Assembly: GCA_029718625.1 (NCBI GenBank)
Contig: CM056383.1
Location: forward strand, 64,728,849 to 64,792,848
DNA: 64,000 bases
Source of the DNA: Synaphobranchus kaupii
Lineage: Eukaryota > Chordata > Actinopteri > Anguilliformes > Synaphobranchidae
Direction of reading: 5' to 3'
The position numbers were made by a program, and so were the translations under genes. Under the pieces are notes generated by a model, which saw nothing but the letters and a program-made list of their open reading frames with translations, made no database searches and was not told the DNA's origin. The number at the start of each line of letters is the position of its first letter. Within the stretch, counting starts at the first letter, position 1. Below are positions 25,201-60,030 of the stretch, piece after piece.

Positions 25201-25343
25201 TGTTCATCGGGACTAAGTAACTCCTTGAGTTACAGTAACTAGATGTTGGTATCGGGTCATTGTGGCAATAAATTATTTGTTTATTTGAAATGTTGAGTTA
25301 ACTGTTTGTTAGCGAATATTTCAAACTCGTTTGAGAAGAAAAA

Positions 25344-47156
<21,813 letters not shown>

Positions 47157-47760
47157 TGTGGACGCGCATAACGTAATCATGCTTTAATTATTTGAAGCGT
47201 GTAGCCGTGTAGCGTAGTGGCTTTGGTACCAGGCTAGTAATTCAGAGGCAACCGTTTGAAATGTCAGGTGAGGAGACTGTCATTGTGCTCTTGGGCAAAG
47301 TACCTAACCTGCATTTCTTCAGTAAAACACACAAATGGGTAATATATATGACAGTGTATGCCGTGTACGTCTTTTGTTTAAGAAAATAAAGGTTTAATGT
47401 AATTATGTGACCCACACACTACAGAGGAAATTAAATGTGTTGGGCTCTTACTGTGAGGAGTGAGAGAAGTGGGTTTGTGGATTGGCAATGTGTCTCTCTT
47501 TTCTAGGCTGTTTCGTCGGGGAAATACAGCTCACCTGAAATCCCATGACTCTGGCTGATCTTCCACTAAAAAAAAAAAGCTTTCTTCCATATTTATGTGT
47601 TCATGTCAGGACGTGCAACATTCTAAAAGGGCTTTCATTGTTGCTGCAAAAATAAAATGCAATGAAAAGAAACAAAACTTTGTAATGTATAAAGACATGA
47701 TGATTTGTAAAATAATAAAATGAAAAAGGTAGCACGGTTCACTGTCTAGATTATTTCATT
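47157..47760 (+). other. tdrd3: Probable tdrd3 3' UTR
   Basis: AATAAA signals lie at 47385-47390, 47651-47656 and 47714-47719. A SINE copy sits inside (47200-47345). A TCTTTTCTAG acceptor-like site ends at 47506, so a 3' UTR intron is conceivable. The real end needs transcript data. Confidence 0.5.
47200..47345 (+). mobile_element. tRNA-headed SINE in the tdrd3 3' UTR
   Basis: Head GTGTAGCGTAGTGGCTTTGG with A-box-like sequence, then body GCTCTTGGGCAAAGTACCTA and CCTGCATTTCTTCAGTAAA. It lies 44 bp after the stop codon and is followed by the first AATAAA signal. Confidence 0.65.
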
Positions 47761-50380
47761 TGGCAAATAATTTGTCTTGTCAGAATTTTTTTTTAAAACT
47801 TTTTCCAGCTCTGCTTTGTAATTTAGTTTATTATTATATTACAAAAATAATTGTCTGCAGAATCGTCTGGCCAGTTTACCATAAATTGCATTTAAAATCT
47901 TGTCTGTCATTAGGCAGTCCATTTATATGGACCTTTTCATACTGGGACCTTTGATTTTTTCTTAAATATATGGCAGCCAGGTACCTAAAAAAAAGTAGTC
48001 TACCTCTACACTGGAATATATGCTGTCACCCAGAGAATTAAGGTATCTGCAAGACTAATGCACTGGTAATTGACAATTATTGGATCCTTCAAGACTGTTA
48101 TTCTGTCAGTGTAAATGCATAGAACATCTTAAAATAGTTAAATTGGTATTTTCGCGTCATACGTTCATATATTTTCGTAAAGGTTAGGGAAAACAAATGC
48201 TCCTCATTAAAAATAAAAAGGTAGCACTGTAACAAGATCTTAATAAAAGCAATACATTTGCAATTACAATGTATAACTTCAGTGAGTGGCCCGAAGCAGA
48301 TAAAGTTAATCATTTCCATATTTAAACACAAAAAAGAACAGAAGAGAAAATTCACACAAATTGCAATACAAAGACAATGCAGTAGAATGTATTTTAGCCA
48401 GAAGGTCAGACAAGCTCACCTGATTGCCCAGATTTAGTTTTTGTCCAGCTTTCTTTGAAGTAGAACGAATTGGCAGGATGAATTAAAGTACCCCTTTAAA
48501 GCACAGACTTTGATGGTATCTTTTCCTCTCAGCATGCCCACCTAGCTTTATTTAACTAGATCCAGAGTCAAACCCCAGCTTTAGACGCAATCTCCACTCA
48601 TTGGAAACCATTAGAATGATTTATACCTTGACATATTGCAGAAATGTAACTACATCATTTTGAACCGGTTTCTTGAGACAATTCTATATTTGATTGATTG
48701 ATTGATAATCATCTGAAAATACAAGCAAGAACATTGAAATTGGGTCAGACCAAGCTATTTCAATGAGGATTTGCTGATTTAGCATGCCTAGGTCTCAAAT
48801 TGTTTCACACAATCCCTGTCCATCCAAATGAATAAAGCTGAACTTTGGTCATGATATTCTGCATAGTTGTAGAGATAGAGGGGTCCATATAGGCCAGAAA
48901 ATGGCTGCCATCACAGGGGTTGGAACCATTTATCTGAGTGTATTTCAGGCAATTATGGGAATAGAAATCTGATTTTTGGAGGGGTCATTTCACAGGAATT
49001 ATATCTATACAGGGAATATGAAAAAACATTTTGTGGTTTATCTTCAGGGTTAAAAATGTGAGCATATTAATAGAATCTTGAAACTCACAATTTAAGCGTT
49101 GTGACATGTAGCTAATGTGTACAGAAAGCCATCATCCTTATGAAATTCCTTCATAGTGAAAATAATTGTTCAATCATAACTACTACATTAGGCCAGTATG
49201 ATGTACTACACATTGGACACTAGGTGGCAATTGACTTCTCAAAGACCCAATGGCCCCAATTTACACCTCTTGTTTAACACTAGTTCAGATCTCAGTCATC
49301 AGATTAAATGAGGAAGAATGACTAATAAATGTCCCTCAAATCCTTGGATAACTGGGTATGAGTGTGCAGCAGCATGCATTATTGAATGTTATTGAATCAC
49401 CATTTCTCCTTGTCTTCTTTATTGAATTTCATAACTGAGATGTGACTTTAAAGTCCAAACTAAGTTTTGGTGGGTCACCTTAATAGCCAGAAATAATGGC
49501 TCTGAATTATCTCATTGGATGAGAGGAACACACACTCAAACAATCATGTCTACAGTTGTCACTCAGGTCAAGGTTTTAGGTCAGTCATATTGATCTGAAA
49601 CACTGTTGGACAGTTTTAAACAACAGGTGTAAACACAGCCAATGCAGGGGCTACTCACAGTCTTGGAGGACCGGGTTGTGCAGAATTTCCATGCCATTCC
49701 TAGTCAGTCGCGCCATTTGAATAGTGACTAAAACAGTGACCTCTAGTGACCAATGGCAATATTTCACTAAAATAATAGTGTGATATACTACTACACATAT
49801 TGGACACTAGGTGGCAGTGACTTGACTATGCCGACCTTGCCAGCTTCAGAGGAAACTTATACCAACTTCCCCATGTTCAAATTTCAAAAGGTTGGTCTCA
49901 GCCTTCTGGTGCTGTTAACCTCCTCGTTGAAAATCAGATCTGTTATCGGTTGTTGAAGGTCAAGGTCCCATACATATCTTTAATTAACCATGAAGATATT
50001 GCATAAGGGTAATGACACATTCTACACATTAAATGTATACAGACATCTGTAAAATGTGAAAGTTATGAGGCTGAACAAATATGCCCACGTGACTTTCCAA
50101 CATTGAAGATATATGGTTTATATACATGCTTTGCTTACGTTTTTGCTATCCATATATCCGTAGTGGTTACTTTAGCAATCATTCAAAAAACTGATGTCTC
50201 TATTCTTTAAAGAGTAAATGCAATCTGAAAATGTTATGTCAATAAAATATGGTAATTCTGGACCTTAATTTAACCTTTATATTTCATAAACTATTAAGAA
50301 TGCAAGGCTCAAATTAAATTTTCTTTCATATGGGTGGTTGAAGAAAGAAAGTGTACACCAAAAATAAACTGGTTCTGTAG
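47761..50380. other. Intergenic DNA, nothing coding
   Basis: AT-rich. The phrase CATTGGACACTAGGTGGCA occurs near 49212 and a close form (CATATTGGACACTAGGTGGC) near 49797, an old dispersed repeat. No exon or RNA gene was recognised. Confidence 0.4.
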
Positions 50381-50429
50381 ACTAGGCCCGCCACCCTCAT
50401 TGAAAATGTGTGGTTTCACTCAATTAGCA

Positions 50430-50660
50430 AAAGGTAAATTCCGGAAAGACAATAGGAAGTACTTCTTCACACAGAGAGTAGTCACTGTGTGGAATAGCTT
50501 GTCAGGTTAATATGGAGTAGAGACAGAAACTCTGGGTGTTTTCAAGACCAGGCTTGGTGCTGGATACTATCTGGATTGTAGGGGAGCACGAGGTACCCTT
50601 GAGTGGTAGGAAGATGGCGAGTATTGCTGGGCTGAATGGCCTGTTCTTGTGATTAAGTTA
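50430..50660 (+). pseudogene. LINE reverse-transcriptase C-terminal remnant (CR1/L2-like)
   Basis: The + frame reads RKYFFTQRVVTVWNSLSG, then VETETLGVFKTRL after a small disruption, and ends near AEWPVL. This follows the C-terminal pattern of CR1/L2-type non-LTR elements (F-F-T-x-R-V-V-x-x-W-N). Frameshifted and truncated; no other part of the element is present. Confidence 0.6.
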
Positions 50661-52230
50661 TGTTATGTTATTGCACTATGTGGAACATCTGCACACAGAA
50701 CCACATATGCCCTACCTGCAGCTCTGAAGTATTTCACGTCATTCTGGTTTTATTCACAACTGTTTTATCCAATAGAGGACAGTATATCCTTTTCAATAGT
50801 GTTTGCAATTTTTTCTGGGATGCTATCAATAATGAATGACAGCCCAGCATAACAGCATTTTTAATCTAATCAATGTACTATGACGCAAACAGCTACAGAA
50901 AACGCATTCGCTGACGGGAGTTTTTCATCCTCGATATGAAAAAACATTAGTTTTTCCACTCGATCACTGTCTTGTCCAGTAGGCTATGTTAGATATGGTT
51001 ATTTTCACATTTTGAGTGCATTTCACACACTGTAGTGTAAGCATTCATTGCTCAGGCATGTTTTATGTTTGATTTAACTTTCATTGAAGCTAGAACTTTT
51101 TGCAGCATTTTCCTGTTGGTGGAATATTATTTCATTGTAATGTTATCGTACATAATATAGGCTTTAGGCTTCATATGGGCTATACTTGTCACTTAAGGCA
51201 TGGAAAATATTAATTCCAATTTACTGTGCACTGATATGTGCTAGATGAATGTTAAAATTTCCCTTAGAGTCATTATGAATGGGAACATTTTAAAAAAACC
51301 CAGCCAGGGCAAAATAATACATACTGTAGAGTACAGGAAAAAATGTAGTTTTATTGAGGTACAAGAGTGAATGATTAGGCTACATATTTATGTGTGTGTA
51401 AGTGTGATATTAATGGTTTCATCTTAAACCATCAGAAGGGGCAAATGTATATGCTTTGCAATGGACAAAATTATTTTTATTCATTTTATGACAGTATTGG
51501 ATAGGGTTTTGGACCCATAGATATCTACCCCCCTATACTGATGAAAAGATAGTAAGTCCCACTTGAAAATTGATGCAAAAGTGTGTTTTATAATCCAAAA
51601 CAGTTGATTTGTAATTAAATATTAAAAAAAATTATGATTTAGAGCAGTGCACAATCTAGCCATTTGGATAGATTTGGAGACACTAATGGACAACAGGGTA
51701 CACTGCCTATAATTTTCATCATAGATCTTTAGTAGTTCTGCATATCACGCTCAGATTTTAGAGACTTGTGGACATGGAGTTTGTGATCCAGGAAATGTAT
51801 AGATTTACCAGTTTCACATACAGGGGTGGAAAAAATATCAGAAACGCCAGTTTTCCAGAAAACAAAACACCTGCCACATGTTTCCTACGCAAAACCTCAA
51901 CCTGTTCCTAACCTGATTATCTATGCTGTTTTGTGAATCTTGTACCATGTGTACATTTTATATGATGACTTGTTTTTCTTTATAATTATGCCAATCAACC
52001 ATAATTGCCTGTTAGTTTTTATTAAATGCTAATAAATCATACATAAATCATTACATATCGCTGTTCTATCAGTAATAAGTGAGTGCACTTCAACAAATGT
52101 ACAAGAAGAAATCATTTTGGTCCCCAACAATTGGAGCTGATCTCCTCTATGTACTACAGTGCGATGTGATTAGCAAAGTTTATTTGCATTTGTGGCACTT
52201 TATTTTGACTTAAATTATGAAAATAAACAA
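50661..52230. other. Intergenic DNA, nothing recognised
   Basis: AT-rich DNA without supported features. Confidence 0.35.
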
Positions 52231-52234
52231 ATAT

Positions 52235-52600
52235 AAAGTTAGTATTTTAAATGGTACAACTGTCTTGTTTCATTTAAGCAATTTGGCAAGTTTCTGTGAT
52301 GCTCGCACATGGAGTTATAAAGCCTCAAACAGAGCACCCCCTAAATAGGTGACAATTGACCAAATTTGCCATCTGCGCGAAGGGGTTAAAAAAAGGTGGG
52401 GGCCAAGGGGCCAAGAATGGGCTTTCGTTTTGAAGCTGACTTCCTGGTTGGGCTGGGAGCGGCAATTGTGCCGTTGCTCACTAGCGCCACTGCGATTGGC
52501 TCCAGTACAGGTCTTTCACCATGTAAGTCAATGGCAGCAATGTGGTCAGAATACTCAACTAGGTGCCTTTCCTGCATCATTACATTTTGGTAAAGCAGGC
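52235..52600. repeat. Dispersed repeat, continuous copy of the 1990-2640 outer repeat
   Basis: 52235-52375 matches the two flanks of the MITE at 2087-2590. It then runs into GGGCTTTCGTTTTGAAGCTG, also seen at 9786. The short open frames are not coding. Confidence 0.6.
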
Positions 52601-54080
52601 AAAAAGTAATGTGCCAATGTAATTTTAATTTATTTCACAAAAAATGGTTTTCAAAATGTACAAAAGCTTGAGAACAAACAGGTTTTCTTTCAAAAGGAAA
52701 AGTGCCACTGTTATTTTCAAATGGAGAATAATACCCACATTATAGGATAAGGCCATCAACTTAAAATGCAGCGTAAACGTAACCTGCATTAGACTGTAAA
52801 CAACACAATAAGAGTACATTAATTAATTTGAATCTCAAATTAAAGATTGTCAGTTATAAAAGGAATACGTTTTTTCACTTGAAATTTAAATGGAGTATGG
52901 TTTTAACTTAAGTTTCCTCTCAAAAGGTAATGCAACATTTTAAATGTAAACATTGTGCGTGCCATGCTCTCTCAGGCAAGTGAACTGTGCGATTCAAAAA
53001 CATAGCTCAACACAGGACTTTTTAAGCAACCCAGCTGGACCGATCTGTGGGTGGGATCTTTTTTTCTTTAAATACATGAACTGTTGCATCCCGAGTACAC
53101 ACACCCACACAATTAAAATATTGTGTTTATCAGTAAGCTATTAACCTGGTTTAGAGAAAGAAGACACACCAACATTTCATAGACCGTGCTCTTACAGGAA
53201 AGTGAACTGTGTACTTCCGTATATAGGATTTTTACATCATCTTTACCCCATAAATCATCTGTAAACCTAACATTTTTTTCTGAGTAGTAATGAGAGGAAG
53301 ACCCTTAAACACTGTAATCACGACTAATCATAATGGTGCTATTTAATTTTGCTATTGATCTGTTGAGGCCAGATAATCAAGATCTATTCATTATTTGAGC
53401 TAACGAATTAAAACAGTCTTCAGCATGTGTCCATTATACAGTAATGGGCATGATGGTTAGAGCCAGCAGCAGACCTGATTGTTTTAGTAGAGGGACTTTC
53501 CAATTAATTAAACTGCAGGGTAGCTAATCAATACTCTGCAGTGTCCCTGCAGTGGGCATATTCAGCAAGGATAAACAACCTTGAAGAAAGTGAAAATTAA
53601 ATGGTTGTTGGGGTAACAAAGCCCAGAACAGTATAAATGCTTTTCTATATTTATCTTCTCTTATAAAAGTCGAGATAAAATCCTAATATTGGCAGAGATT
53701 TTCATATCCAAATACCAAAATGCATTATTAATGCGGAAGGCAGGGGGAGATGGGGTGGATTTGCGTCACTAACATGGCGTGGAACTAATCATATTTTCAG
53801 ACCTACTGTATATGTAACCAAACCTCTCTCTTTATTGCGCCTGCAATTGTTTGAAATCAAGGCATGGACAGAACAATAAAGACAATCAGGAAATGTGATC
53901 AGCCCATAACTGATATTAATTATACCTATATAGGGCCATTCTATAGTACTCACTTCCTGTTTTTTGCTTGTTTTCTATTTAACTTGTGTTTTTGGTTATT
54001 TTATAGTTCAGAATGTATAGCTGACTGTGTGTACTACTCATGTTTATTACTACGGATAGCTCCTACGCTGTGAGAAAGCT
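52601..54080. other. Intergenic DNA, nothing recognised
   Basis: AT-rich DNA without supported features. Confidence 0.35.
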
Positions 54081-54084
54081 GTGC

Positions 54085-54193
54085 TTTGTCGGATTTGCTT
54101 TGTAGTCGCGTCAATGACCTTCAATATGCACTTATTGTACGTCGCTTTGGATAAAAGCGTCTGCCAAATGATTGTAATGTAATGTAATGTAAA
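54085..54193 (+). mobile_element. Fish SINE 3' tail with (GTAAT)n end
   Basis: TACGTCGCTTTGGATAAAAG, CGTCTGCCAAATGA and then TGTAA/GTAAT pentamers (54174-54192). This is the widely shared tail of fish SINEs and their partner LINE. The head is missing. Confidence 0.75.
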
Positions 54194-54599
54194 TTAATTA
54201 CATGCTGTATACACAATAATTTAATGCAATTTCAGACACTACTTTCCAGAAATGTTAGGGGTGTCCACTGACTGTGCATACAGTACTTAAAATAAATTAA
54301 TTAAATAGAGAATGCAATTACTGTCCAAGAGAAAATGGCTATACCTGAACAGAACGGATGAAATCTAAATCTAAAATAAACAACATCTGGGTATTGATTT
54401 CTAGTTTAAAAGGTTTATGTGCATCTGTGTTGACATCTGAACACACCCACACAATATTATTCAATTCTGCCTACTATGTGTAGACTTGAAGAATGGAGAT
54501 TTTAGATATACACCTATTTATAATAAATGTTTTTCCAACAGGTTTCATATTTGTAATCTTCAGGTACTGTAATATTTACATGCGATTATTTTATTTCTC

Positions 54600-57530
54600 T
54601 AACTTCAAGGGAGTGTTAAATTCTGTTATGTTTTGTCTTGTGCACGCCCATGAAAGGAACACTAGTTTTGTTATAAAAGTATAAATCAATTTGTTCAACA
54701 TATTCATAGAATAAATGTCTGTACAGTCAACACTGAGTGTTATTAACATTTTGTCAATAGAAACATGTCGGAGGTATCCTATATCTGAAATCTCAGCAAG
54801 CTTTCGACCTGTTGCCTCAATGCTGTCATTCAGTTTCATGGATATCTCTAATCTCCCTCTCTTTCTCTGGGTTTTCTTACAGCTCATGTATGCAATAAAT
54901 GTTATCACTATCAGCAATAGTCCCAGGCAGGTGAACGAAAGTGTTATCAAAAGAGACTGACAGGGTAAAGCATGGTTTTTTTTGGGGCATGTTCAGCCCA
55001 TCTCCCAAGAAAACGCTCCTCAAGTTCGATTTCAGCCTCTCTGTATGTACATTTTAATGTTGACCATTGCCCATCACTGTGGAGTGCCAAGGCTCTGGCT
55101 GACCGTCGTCACTAACTTTTTTTAAAAAGTGAGAAGAAATTTCTTATATATAAATAATGCCATTCTTTCTTAGATTTTTCTTGTTTTCTCCCAATTTGTA
55201 GCCAATTGTACCCCTATGCTATTCAATTCCCCGTGTAGCAACAGCTTGAGAATTCGCCACTACACAACCTCGTCAGCCGGTAATAGGAAGGAGGGCGCCA
55301 CGTCCTCTTCGGGGCGTGACTCCTCGAGCTCCTGACCGCGATTCCAACTCAATCGGGGACACTTGGCGTGACGATTCTCCCCTGCCGAGTCCCTTCCCCT
55401 GCTGAGTCCCTCCCCCCATCCGAGGAGTGGCCGCCAATTGCCGCTCCCTCAAGGCTCCGGCCATACTCAAATCTGGCAGGACCAGAGAGACCAGTAGTGA
55501 ACCCCTGGTACTCAGTGTGCAACTGCACTCAAAGTCGGCACTTTTACCAGGGCCTGTGGTCACTAACTTTGACCAGTAGAAAGGTCCCGGTCACTCAGCA
55601 TTGTCTTCAAAGTGATGCATCCTGTGTTAGGATCGATCTCAAAGGCCTCTGGTTCACCACCCTTCCTTTCAATAATACTGTAGGCTATAACGGCATTCAT
55701 GTCGGAGTCTTTGTCCACAGCTTACACTTCAGTAATGGGGGCTCCAGGAACAGTAGTGAGTAGCACCAACATGTAGGAATGGTTAGACTGGGGAAACGGA
55801 ACCACGGTGGGGTTGTCATTAACATCTAAAAGCAAAACAGTGACCATGATGACCACAGGAGAGCGAGGGTTCCCCACCATCAGCAGCCTTAACCCACAGG
55901 AAGTAAGAGCCCTGCTTCTCCCTATCTAAAGGGGTTTTGGCCCTCAATGGCCCCGTCATCTATGATAAAATTGTCACTGCCATTAATGATCGATAAAGCC
56001 ACCCAGCCATTCCTTCAAGAGTCGGCGTCAGTAACAAAATAGGTGACGTCCTTGTTAACAAAGCGTGGACTATTGTCATTCCTGACGACCATAGTGGGGA
56101 TAGTCTCCTTGCGTAAGGCTCCTCGGTCGGCTGCCTTCTCTGTGAATCTGTACCTTTCGTTTGCCTCTCGGTCTAATGCCATAGACACAGTGAGAACTCC
56201 AGTTACAAAAGCTAAATTTGTCCTAAGCAAAATTTGAGGGAGCTTTGTCAGTGGCAATGAGTCTGGTGAGGTAAGTGTTTGGGGTGTTGTTCTCCTCCAT
56301 GACCAGTCCAAATAGAGACTGCGTAAATATAGGACCAGTATCATTCTCGTTAGTCACCAGCACTTTAATAAGAATTTTCATGAGGAAGCCATGACAGTTC
56401 TTAGTGACTACAATCAGTTCGTAGTCTGCTTCTGGCTCATAGTCTAGTGCGTCTGCTGTTTCGAACAGATACTAATTTGTAAAGTCAGTGCATGGGGAAA
56501 TCACAAAAGGACCATTGCCCTCCAAGTGGCAGTCCACACTTTGGCCTTGTTCTGCATTTTTTATGGTGAAAAAAGGCCATAAGAGAATAAGGTGGCTCAA
56601 CAGTATAACACGGCATGACAAAGGGTGGACCAATGACTATCTTGATGATATTCAAATATCAAAATTCCCACTGAAGGTATGCGGCCAGGTCCAGGTCAGT
56701 TTGTAACATCAGTATTTATTTCTATTTAGCCCCTCTGTTTAATAACCCCAGTGACTTTATCCCAAGCAAACAAAGTCCTTTCATCACTGTGCACCCTTTC
56801 ACCATAGCCATAATGTTACTAGGGCATTGGCACCTAAGTCAGGATCAAAGGCATGAAGACATGTTCAGTGAACTCCTTTTGTTGCGTTTCCATACACCGT
56901 GACGTCGGTGTAACTCGATGTGACTCTGTAGTTGTCGTTCACATCCTTTTACAAAAATCTTCAGAGTGGTGGGGACCCCCCCATCCTCACCAAAGTGAAA
57001 ACCCCAAAATCATTAACCAGCCAGTAGGTCTGTACTCCATTAAACGCACAAATCCAGGTCAATGGCGGATTTCTCCACCGCAAATCTGGAGTTGATCCGC
57101 ACGTATTCTGGACACAACAAACGGATCACATTGGTAAAGAAAGTTGGTTTATTATTGTTAATGTCATGCACAATGAGTTTGACTTTGACCAGCTGAAAAT
57201 ATTTGGGAGGCAAAATGAACACATCAGAAAACTAGGAACAGTCCTTCCCATCTGAGTTCTCCGGGCAAAGTGCCTCCTTGTCAATCATATTGGCAGATGT
57301 ATACAATTTTCCAGTGATGTTACTTAAGGTGACATACTGTTCGCTGATCTCCTTTAATGCCATATTGAATTAGAGCGGGGCATCAACCGAAAAATCCAAC
57401 ATTAAATCTGGAACAATCGCCCCTGAGGTAATCCTTCCTGTATTTCATAGTATTTATTTTGCTCAGCCATGATTTGAAAAGCAGGACAGAGGGCTGATGA
57501 AAAACAGGACAGTGCACAATCCCTGAAATT
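54600..57530 (-). pseudogene. Decayed protocadherin (delta-like), syntenic with TDRD3
   Basis: Protocadherins are calcium-dependent adhesion receptors. Reading the minus strand from about 57530: a possible signal-peptide end, then YEIQEGLPQGAIVPDLMLDF (EC1), an in-frame TAA near 57370, a Cys-containing IDKEALCPENSDGKDC stretch and a TAG. Next come LVKVKLIVHDINNNKPTFF, RINSRFAVEKSAIDLDL, a one-base insertion near 57041, NGVQTYWLVNDFGVF, and a deletion jumping to EDGGVPTTLKIFVK and DVNDN. Later: FDPDLGANAL, DKVTGVIKQRG, ETIPTMVVRNDNSPRFVN, SIINGSDNFIIDDG, EIDPNTGCITLKTMLSDRD and LVKVSD/DGQPEPWHSTVM. The transmembrane segment ITLSFTCLGLLLIVITFIAY with SCKKTQRKRGR follows at about 54800-54950. 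A SINE splits it at 55120-55558. NNN replaces NDN in the first linker. Human TDRD3 also lies near PCDH17, PCDH20 and PCDH9; which orthologue this was is unresolved. Confidence 0.88.
55120..55558 (-). mobile_element. SINE inserted in the protocadherin pseudogene, 12-bp TSD
   Basis: GTCACTAACTTT occurs on both sides (55108-55119 and 55559-55570). Read on the minus strand, the insert has GGCGGCCACTCCTCGGATGG, TTGTGTAGTGGCGAATTCTC, GGGTACAATTGGCTACAAAT and TGGGAGAAAACAAG, a familiar fish SINE body. It ends in an A-rich stretch at the low-coordinate side. Joining the two sides restores the cadherin phrase LVKVSDDGQ, which proves the insertion point. Confidence 0.85.
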
Positions 57531-58195
57531 AATAATATAGCCTAGTATTCAAAAAGTGACAAAATCGAGGAAAAGCCGGCAATATTGTAAATAATCTTCT
57601 GAGCTTAAATTGCAATTACTTTGTTATAGTGAAATCATGAGAGAATTCTAGTGATGCAGATTATGAAATAATTAAATTGATCATATGAAAATAAATGCAC
57701 AATACAAAAAATGTATACAGCAAGGTATTCAGCTTGATTTCCTAATAAAATGCTTAGAAGAAAGAAGAAACACTACGTTGTAACAAATGCCTAAATACAT
57801 TAGTTATTTCACTGCTAAAAAAATAAACCTCAAAATGGAATGCATTTTATTTGACAGGAAAAATATAATTATCATGTTATAACGCATCTGCGCTCCTTAT
57901 TTAAAAGATTTAACACCACTCACCTGTGTTATTCTTGCTTGATTGAGGATTATTGTACAGGAAATAATTTAAAAATGAACGCAAGTTCAACAACTGTTAA
58001 GGCTTTATTTGTCGGTGAGGGTGACACTGCATTCAGAATATGAACTGCAGAAGTACAGTCGTGCATCTTCTCAGAGACAGTGGACACGCCTCTATTTATG
58101 CAAATTAATGTGGGCATAGCCAATAGTCTTGAATTGTCTTCAGCTCTGTATTTTATGCCTGCAACAAAATTATACCTTTGGAACACAAAATTACA

Positions 58196-58228
<33 letters not shown>

Positions 58229-58616
58229 CATTATTAACAGATTCATGTGTATTATATTTTATCTTAATTTCAATCCATGTTCAAAGTGTAAACATTACTG
58301 AAGTTCCAGATTTCCAGACAAAAACAAAATTCTATATAATATAATTATAATTATATATACATTATACATATAGATGACTGTGATTTTATTTGAATATTTT
58401 AAATACAAATATGAAGTACTTCAACATTCAAATATCAATATTTCAACATTCAAAATTCATTCAAATCATTTTAGTCTGTAAGTAATTATGCGAGTTGTTA
58501 GCTGGTTAATACATTTACTAAAGGGCTGGATCAGTTGAAATGAAACTTTGAATATTGGTAGATGTATTTTGTGATTTTGGACTCTCATAAAACTGAAAGC
58601 ATTTTATTATAATGCA
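57531..58616. other. Intergenic DNA with an (ATT)n microsatellite
   Basis: TTATTATTATT tract at 58197-58238; otherwise AT-rich with nothing recognised. Confidence 0.5.
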
Positions 58617-58762
58617 ACAAACCCCAATTCCAAAAAAGTCGGGACAGTATATAAAATGCACTTAAAACCAGAAAGCAGTGATTTGTAAATTTTCTTTTAC
58701 CTATATTTAATTGAAAACAGTACAACGACTTGTCCCAACCTTTTTGGAATTGGGGTTTGTAG
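58617..58762. mobile_element. Compact palindromic MITE (CCCCAATTCCAAAAAAGT type)
   Basis: Left end AAACCCCAATTCCAAAAAAG and right end its near-perfect inverted copy (TTTTTGGAATTGGGGTTTG). The interior shares AATTGAAAACAGTAC with 7360-7672. About 145 bp. Confidence 0.8.
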
Positions 58763-59354
58763 AATGGCACTCAGAGCGATGCAGACACCCGTGTGAGTGG
58801 GCAAAGCGCTGACCTCTATGATATTGAGCAGACGTAACCACTTGCTTCTATTAGCGAAGCTGCAGCAACCAATGTGGCGTCCAGTGCACTGCACCTCTCA
58901 ATTTCCCCTTAGGCTACAATGGAGAAAGCCCTGGCATTTTCTAGCACACTAAGGGCTTGATTTAGCACACTAATGGCTTCTGGCAGGTGTTAATTTCACA
59001 CCCTGTACACAAAGTGTCTTTCGTATACTTGTCTCTGGGTTTTAAGTACATAAGCGTAATATTTCTGACGTTTTTGTCTCCCGTATCATTCAGTTTGTTT
59101 GTTCCTGCATAGGAAACGCAACCTTCAATGCTTAACGTTAACCCATGTCCTTTCAATAAAATATTTAATTTTGCCATATATAGCCTATGCAATATGTCAC
59201 GTTTAGGCTATATGTTAATACAGTTGAATATATCCGGCAAATAACTAAAAAATAGTTGGCACGTTTTCAACTGCAGCAGCTTAAACATGCAAACCGTCTT
59301 GCGTTCAAAACTCTTTTATGACTGAGAAAGAATAATGTAATTTACATCTATGTA
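58763..59354. other. Intergenic DNA, nothing recognised
   Basis: No supported feature. Confidence 0.35.
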
Positions 59355-59790
59355 CAGTGGGGACGGAAAGTATTCTGACAGTGATACAATTTTGTTGTTT
59401 TGGCTCTGTACTCCAGAACATTGGAACTCCAGAACAGTGACTACGAGGTTAAAGTACAGACTTTCAGCTTTAATTTGAGGGTTTTTACTACCATATCAGA
59501 TTAACCGTATAGCAATTGTTGCCATTTTTATACATAGTCCCGCCCGTTTTAGGGTAAGAAAAGTAATTGGACAAACTTAAATAAAGTCATCATATTTAAT
59601 ATTTGGTTGCATACCCTTTGCATGCCATGACTTCCTGATGTTTGTGATGCAACAAGACTCTTCATATCTTATTTTCAGGTACTCTTGCATGTGATACTAT
59701 AACCTCTCTGCTTTTGAATGGATCTCTATGGGAACTGGGGGGTGGGGGGTGGACTAGATTAAGCTGTACATTACGCTGGAACAGCATACC
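59355..59790 (+). mobile_element. Tc1/mariner-like MITE
   Basis: TA at 59353-59354, then CAGTGGGGACGGAAAGTATT and CTGACAGTGATACAATTTTG. The subterminal block follows (GTACAGACTTTCAGCTTTAA), then the shared module in inverse orientation (59605-59755). The right terminus was not found. Confidence 0.65.
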
Positions 59791-59987
59791 ACACAAGAGC
59801 AACTATCTGGCTAAGCTGGGAGCCATAAAAGCAAAATTGGCAAAACAGGAAGATAATAGATTTTTGTTATATATTAGTATAATGCTTAATGTACAGAATC
59901 AACAGAACCCTAAAACATATATCATTATGAAATAATTTTAATTTTCAGGTATATCCTGCTGTATAGGTAAAGGCTAATGGAAAAAAC

Positions 59988-60030
59988 ATTATTATTACTA
60001 TTATTATTATTATTATTATTATTATTATCA
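59988..60030 (+). repeat. (ATT)n microsatellite
   Basis: About 13 ATT units. Confidence 0.9.

Noticed and set aside
55273..55563. 96-codon minus-strand frame in the protocadherin region
   Set aside because: It is SINE sequence flanked by a 12-bp TSD, not ectodomain coding sequence.
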